NCBI GenBank assembly: GCA_937124525.1
Contig: CAKZLA010000209.1
Location: 1 to 9,709, forward strand
Reading direction: 5' to 3'
Length of the DNA: 9,709 bases
DNA from: an uncultured Desulfobacterium sp.
GTDB taxonomy: Bacteria; Desulfobacterota; Desulfobacteria; Desulfobacterales; Desulfobacteraceae
Shown here in pieces: positions 5,969-9,709 of this stretch (positions are counted from its first letter, which is position 1; every line of letters starts with the position of its first letter). The translations under genes were made by a program, and so were the position numbers. The notes under the pieces were generated by a model. The model saw nothing but the letters and a program-made list of their open reading frames with translations. It had not been told where the DNA came from and did not search any database.

Positions 5969-7159
5969 ATGAAAAAAACTCTATTTATTCTGTGCATCCC
6001 GGCGGTTGTGATGCTTGCCTCAGGTGTTGCCTTTACCCAGAAAATAAAAAAAGATTCCGCCGGGGAAACCATGGGCACTTCAGATACAAAGCCAGCCCCT
6101 GGGCCACAGATATCCCACACTGTTATCCTTGAAAAACTCTCCATGACCCAGGTGGAAAACACCAGGCAATACCCCGGAAGCGTAAAGGCATGTAAAGAAA
6201 CCCGCCTGGCTTTCCGGGTGGGCGGTCCCCTCATCCAGGTCAATGTAAAAGCCGGAGATCAGGTAAAAAAAAAAGACACCCTCATGCAGATCGATCCCCA
6301 GGATTTTAAGGATAGAATCCTGGTGTTGGATGCACAGTTAAGTGGAGCATTGGCACAGCTGGACAATGCCCGTCAAGACTTTCAGCGTATGAAACAGCTG
6401 TTTGACGAAAAGGTGATTCCCCAGGCGGATTTTGACCATGCGGGAACTGGCAGAAACACCGCAGAAGCAGCGGTTAAAGCCATCCGGGCGCAATTAAAAA
6501 TTGCCCGGCACCAACTGGACTACACCACCCTGAAAGCCCCCTATGACGGTATAATCACCCAGACCCACATTGAAAACTTTGAAATGGTGGCACCGGGCCA
6601 GGTGATGGTGGGGCTCCATGATATTTCAAACCTGGAGATTAACATCAACGTACCGGAAAACGAAATCATCAACCATCCCCTGGTTCCAGGCCAAAGGGCC
6701 GGGGTAAGATTTCCCTCCCTGGGTCAGAAACAGTTTCCCGTGACCTTAAAGGAGTGGAAGACCACGGCGGACAAGGCCACCCGCACCTATGGCACCACCT
6801 TTACCATGCCCCGCCCCCAGGGGATTCAGATCTTTCCTGGCATGACCGCTGAGGTTGAGTGGCCCGGCAGCAAAAACAATGACCAGACCCTAACCATTCC
6901 TGCCAAAGCCGTTATCAACGACAGCACCGGTAAGGCCCATGTGTGGCTGTTTGATTCCACCACATCCATGGCCTCTAAAACCCCGGTGACACTGGGCACA
7001 TTGTGCGGCACCTCCCGCATCGTGGTTGAATCAGGCTTGATGCCAGGGGATCTCATTGTCACCGATGGGGTGGATTTCATCACCGGCGCAATGAAACTCA
7101 CCGCCACCCTTGCCAACCCCGGTGCATCCCGGACAAATTCCCAGGGGAGCATTCAATGA
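5969..7159 (+). CDS. RND efflux periplasmic adaptor (membrane fusion protein)
   Basis: The adaptor would link the inner-membrane RND permease to an outer-membrane channel. I start at 5969 (MKKTLFILC, 396 aa) because AAAGG lies 8 bases upstream; an upstream in-frame ATG at 5948 lacks a site. Residues 1 to about 22 form a signal sequence ending near GVA; Cys9 is not in a lipobox, so a lipoprotein is unlikely. The first half of the lipoyl domain is about 83-109 (GGPLIQVNVKAGDQVKKKD), the helical hairpin about 113-178, and the second lipoyl half about 183-211 (LKAPYDGIITQ, the classic motif). The beta-barrel follows at about 222-298 and the membrane-proximal domain at about 306-373 (IPAKAVI, ESGLMPGDLIVTDG). 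The length is normal for the family. The stop overlaps the permease start as ATGA, implying translational coupling and a 1:1 functional pairing. Which compounds are exported cannot be read from this subunit. Confidence 0.95.
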   Translation: MKKTLFILCIPAVVMLASGVAFTQKIKKDSAGETMGTSDTKPAPGPQISHTVILEKLSMTQVENTRQYPGSVKACKETRLAFRVGGPLIQVNVKAGDQVKKKDTLMQIDPQDFKDRILVLDAQLSGALAQLDNARQDFQRMKQLFDEKVIPQADFDHAGTGRNTAEAAVKAIRAQLKIARHQLDYTTLKAPYDGIITQTHIENFEMVAPGQVMVGLHDISNLEININVPENEIINHPLVPGQRAGVRFPSLGQKQFPVTLKEWKTTADKATRTYGTTFTMPRPQGIQIFPGMTAEVEWPGSKNNDQTLTIPAKAVINDSTGKAHVWLFDSTTSMASKTPVTLGTLCGTSRIVVESGLMPGDLIVTDGVDFITGAMKLTATLANPGASRTNSQGSIQ

Positions 7160-9709
7160 ACCTTGCTGCATTTGCCCTGCGAAAACAGACCCTCATGGTG
7201 GTCTTGATCCTTATGATTGCAGGTATGGGGGTCATCTCCTTTGAGAAGCTGGGACGGTTGGAAGACCCCACATTTACCATCAAAACCGCCTTAATTATCA
7301 CCCCCTACCCCGGGGCAACGCCCCTGGAGGTGGAAGAAGAGGTTACCCAGACCATTGAAGAGGCCATCAAGGCCATGGGTCAGGTCAAAGAGATTTACAG
7401 TACCTCAAAGGAAGGGCTCTCCTTTGTTTATGTGGACATGAAGGACACCTACAAAGCCCCGGAACTACCCCAGATCTGGGATGAGCTTCGCAGAAAAATC
7501 AATGATATACAAGTGTCACTTCCCCCCGGGGCCGGCCCATCTGTTGTACGGGATGATTTCGGGGATGTGTACGGGGTCTTTTTTGCCATCAGCGGACCGG
7601 GGTATTCCCAGGCCCAGCTCCGGGACTATGCCCAGTATTTGAAAAAGGAACTGCTGTTATGCAAAGATGTGGCCAAAATTGACTTCTGGGGCATCCAGCA
7701 GGAGGCCATTTACATAGAGTTTGAGCGATCCAGGCTGGCGGAACTGGGAATTTCCAGGGATCAGATTTACCGGACACTTCACCTGCAGAACGTGGTTCAA
7801 AAAAGCGGCCATGTGGATGTGGACACCGAATACATGCGCATCACCCCCACGGGGGAGTTTCAAAATGAATCTGCCATTGCAAATCTTCTGGTGGGGGGAG
7901 CCAATGGTTTGATCCGCCTGGGAGACATTGCCACCGTTTACCGGGATTACATGGATCCCCCCCGGAACCTCTTGCGATTCAACGGAAAATCCGCCATTGG
8001 ATTGGGCATCTCCACTGTGGCCCGGGGCAATGTGATCACCATGGGCGATTCCGTTGGCAAAAAACTTGAACTGTTAAGGAGCAAACAACCGCCAGGCATG
8101 TCTCTGGATATCATCTACTACCAGAGCCGGGTGGTCACCGCATCGGTGAACGCCTTTTTGATGAACCTTGCAGAAGCCGTGGCCATTGTCATTGGGCTTT
8201 TAATGGTGTTCATGGGATGGCAGAGCGGTCTGCTCATTGGCATCACCCTTATTTTGACCATCCTTGCCACCCTGATTGGCATGTTCGTCATGGGCATTGA
8301 CCTGCAGAAAATTTCATTGGGGGCTCTGATCCTGGCTTTGGGCATGCTGGTGGACAATGCCATAGTGGTGGCTGACGGCATTCTGGTCCGGGTCCAGGGA
8401 GGCAGCCGCAGGCGAGCTGCGGCCATGGATGTGGTTCAAGAAAATGCCTGGCCCCTTTTGGGTGCCACCTTGGTGGCTATTCTGGCCTTTGCGGCCATTG
8501 GATTTTCTCCGGGAAACGTGGGGGAATTTTGTCGTTCGTTGTTTGATGTCATGGCCTTATCCCTTTCCATCAGCTGGATTGTGGCCGTCACCATCACCCC
8601 GCTGCTTTGCATCTGGTTTTTAAAGGTACCCGGGGAGTTTGAGCGCAATGATCCCTATGCCGGACCCATTTTTCGCATGTATCGAAAACTTCTCCAGACG
8701 ACCATCCGATTCAGGTTTGTGACGGTGTGTATGACCCTGTTGCTGCTGTGGGGCGCCATGGTGGGGTTTTCCCACATTCCCCAGGCCTTTTTTTCTCCCT
8801 CCACCCAGAAATATTTTTTCATCAATTACTGGAAACCCCAGGGAACCCACATCCAGTATACCTCCCGGGACATGGAAAAAATTGAAGCCCAAGTGGCACA
8901 GATGCCGGGGGTTAAAAACGTGACCTCATTTGTGGGAGAAGGAGCCATGCGATTTATCCTCTCCTATGACTACCAGGTACCCAATTCAAGCTATGGGCAA
9001 CTGCTGGTGGAGGTGGAAGACTGCCGCCTCATTGATGATCTGATTCACAAAACGGAAAGCTACCTGGATGCAAATTTCCCCGATGCCGAACCCCATGCCC
9101 TGAAAATAATCTCCGGGCCGGCCATCACCTATCTGGTGGAGGCACAGTTCCGGGGCCCCGACATTGATATTCTGCAGGACATGGCAAAACAGGCCATGAC
9201 CATCATGCAGGAAACCCCCAACACCCGGGATATCAGAACGGACTGGCGTCAACAGGTCCGGGTGCTGCGTCCGGAATTTTCCGAATCCCAGGCCCGGCGC
9301 ATCGGCGTCACCCGAAGTGATCTTTCCCAGGCCCTGCAATGGAATTTCGGGGGCATCATCACCGGGGTTTATCGGGAAAAGGATGAGTTGATTCCCATCA
9401 TCACCCGGCCCCCCCGGCGGGAACGCACCTCGGTTACCAATCTTGAAAATGTCCAGGTCTGGTCTTCAGCTGTTCAATCCTTTGTGCCCATCGGCCAGGT
9501 GGTTACAAAGACAAATCAGGTGTGGGAATGGCCCATCATCAGACGACAGGATCAACAACGGGCCATCACGGTGAAATGCAATCCCGTTTACGGCAATGCA
9601 GAGACGGTGCGTCAATCCATGGTGGAGCGCATGGCCGCCATTGAAATGCCACCGGGGTACACCCTGACCTGGAAGGGTGAATTCAGTGAATCCAATGACG
9701 GCAGGGACC
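7156..9709 (+). CDS. RND efflux permease, inner-membrane subunit (3' end cut by window)
   Basis: Proton-driven RND transporter, open from the ATG at 7156 to the window edge (851 codons; family members are usually about 1,020-1,060 aa, so the last six or so membrane helices are partly or wholly missing). AGGGGAG lies 6 bases before the ATG, which overlaps the adaptor stop. TM1 is about 13-28, after the typical NLAAFALRKQTL start. The first periplasmic porter region (LGRLEDPTFTIKTALI, TPYPGATPLEVEEEV) runs to about 335. TM2-TM6 are about 338-490, and TM7 about 517-540; the second porter region then fills the rest. TM4 carries LGMLVDNAIVVADG with Asp400-Asn401. AcrB-type drug pumps have Asp-Asp here, and metal pumps of the CzcA type have a DG pattern; a DN pair is seen in other RND branches, so the substrate class stays open. 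With the adaptor and a TetR regulator it forms an efflux operon; no outer-membrane channel is seen. Confidence 0.95.
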   Translation, partial: MNLAAFALRKQTLMVVLILMIAGMGVISFEKLGRLEDPTFTIKTALIITPYPGATPLEVEEEVTQTIEEAIKAMGQVKEIYSTSKEGLSFVYVDMKDTYKAPELPQIWDELRRKINDIQVSLPPGAGPSVVRDDFGDVYGVFFAISGPGYSQAQLRDYAQYLKKELLLCKDVAKIDFWGIQQEAIYIEFERSRLAELGISRDQIYRTLHLQNVVQKSGHVDVDTEYMRITPTGEFQNESAIANLLVGGANGLIRLGDIATVYRDYMDPPRNLLRFNGKSAIGLGISTVARGNVITMGDSVGKKLELLRSKQPPGMSLDIIYYQSRVVTASVNAFLMNLAEAVAIVIGLLMVFMGWQSGLLIGITLILTILATLIGMFVMGIDLQKISLGALILALGMLVDNAIVVADGILVRVQGGSRRRAAAMDVVQENAWPLLGATLVAILAFAAIGFSPGNVGEFCRSLFDVMALSLSISWIVAVTITPLLCIWFLKVPGEFERNDPYAGPIFRMYRKLLQTTIRFRFVTVCMTLLLLWGAMVGFSHIPQAFFSPSTQKYFFINYWKPQGTHIQYTSRDMEKIEAQVAQMPGVKNVTSFVGEGAMRFILSYDYQVPNSSYGQLLVEVEDCRLIDDLIHKTESYLDANFPDAEPHALKIISGPAITYLVEAQFRGPDIDILQDMAKQAMTIMQETPNTRDIRTDWRQQVRVLRPEFSESQARRIGVTRSDLSQALQWNFGGIITGVYREKDELIPIITRPPRRERTSVTNLENVQVWSSAVQSFVPIGQVVTKTNQVWEWPIIRRQDQQRAITVKCNPVYGNAETVRQSMVERMAAIEMPPGYTLTWKGEFSESNDGRD

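Noticed and set aside
5878..6243. Minus-strand 121-codon frame over the tetR-adaptor junction
   Set aside because: Antisense shadow of the adaptor gene; no ribosome site or motif.
8118..8892. Several minus-strand frames of 70-102 codons inside the permease
   Set aside because: Antisense shadows of a strongly supported membrane transporter gene.
1..9709. CRISPR array, tRNA or rRNA genes, toxin-antitoxin or phage genes
   Set aside because: No regularly spaced direct repeats, no cloverleaf or rRNA text, and no recognisable toxin, antitoxin or phage protein were seen in either strand.

Overview
The window looks like a chromosomal segment of a Gram-negative, flagellated or otherwise chemotactic bacterium. 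It is most likely a sulfate-reducing Desulfobacterota of the Desulfobacter/Desulfobacula type. The clues are the style of the chemoreceptor (HBM sensor, shortened HAMP, Desulfobacteraceae-like signalling domain), the TPR protein, and the mix of moderately GC-rich operons with very AT-rich spacers. This assignment is by protein style only, since no marker gene is present.

Layout. (1) 1-296, minus strand: coding-like fragments in three frames, the last reading like a Cache-type sensor; probably a decayed gene next to the receptor. (2) 296-2254, minus: an intact methyl-accepting chemotaxis protein with a helical bimodular sensor domain. (3) 2255-3208: about 950 bases with no convincing gene, but with a run of four hairpins at 2985-3189. 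(4) 3209-3542, minus: a short conserved-looking gene that is broken by one extra base in an A7/T7 tract and may be internally deleted. (5) 3543-4068: a very AT-rich spacer with AT-rich palindromes and a possible promoter plus 5' stem-loop. (6) 4069-4800, plus: an AT-rich orphan TPR-repeat protein. (7) 4801-5260: a 131-bp MITE-like element with IS66-type ends and a perfect 8-bp target duplication, followed by a promoter covered by a 30-bp dyad operator. (8) 5261-9709, plus: a three-gene efflux operon of TetR-family regulator, periplasmic adaptor and RND permease; the permease runs off the window end.

Working together: the TetR repressor probably binds the dyad over its own promoter and so controls the whole tetR-adaptor-RND operon. 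Adaptor and permease overlap by ATGA and are probably translationally coupled. Adaptor and permease would form two of the three parts of a tripartite envelope pump. The outer-membrane channel is not in the window and may lie downstream. The receptor would feed a CheA/CheW array encoded elsewhere.

I do not see a clear new multi-gene system. The best candidates for a second look are the IS66-type MITE with a doubled left end, the hairpin cluster at 2985-3189, the frameshifted gene at 3209-3542 and the operator-promoter of the efflux operon.
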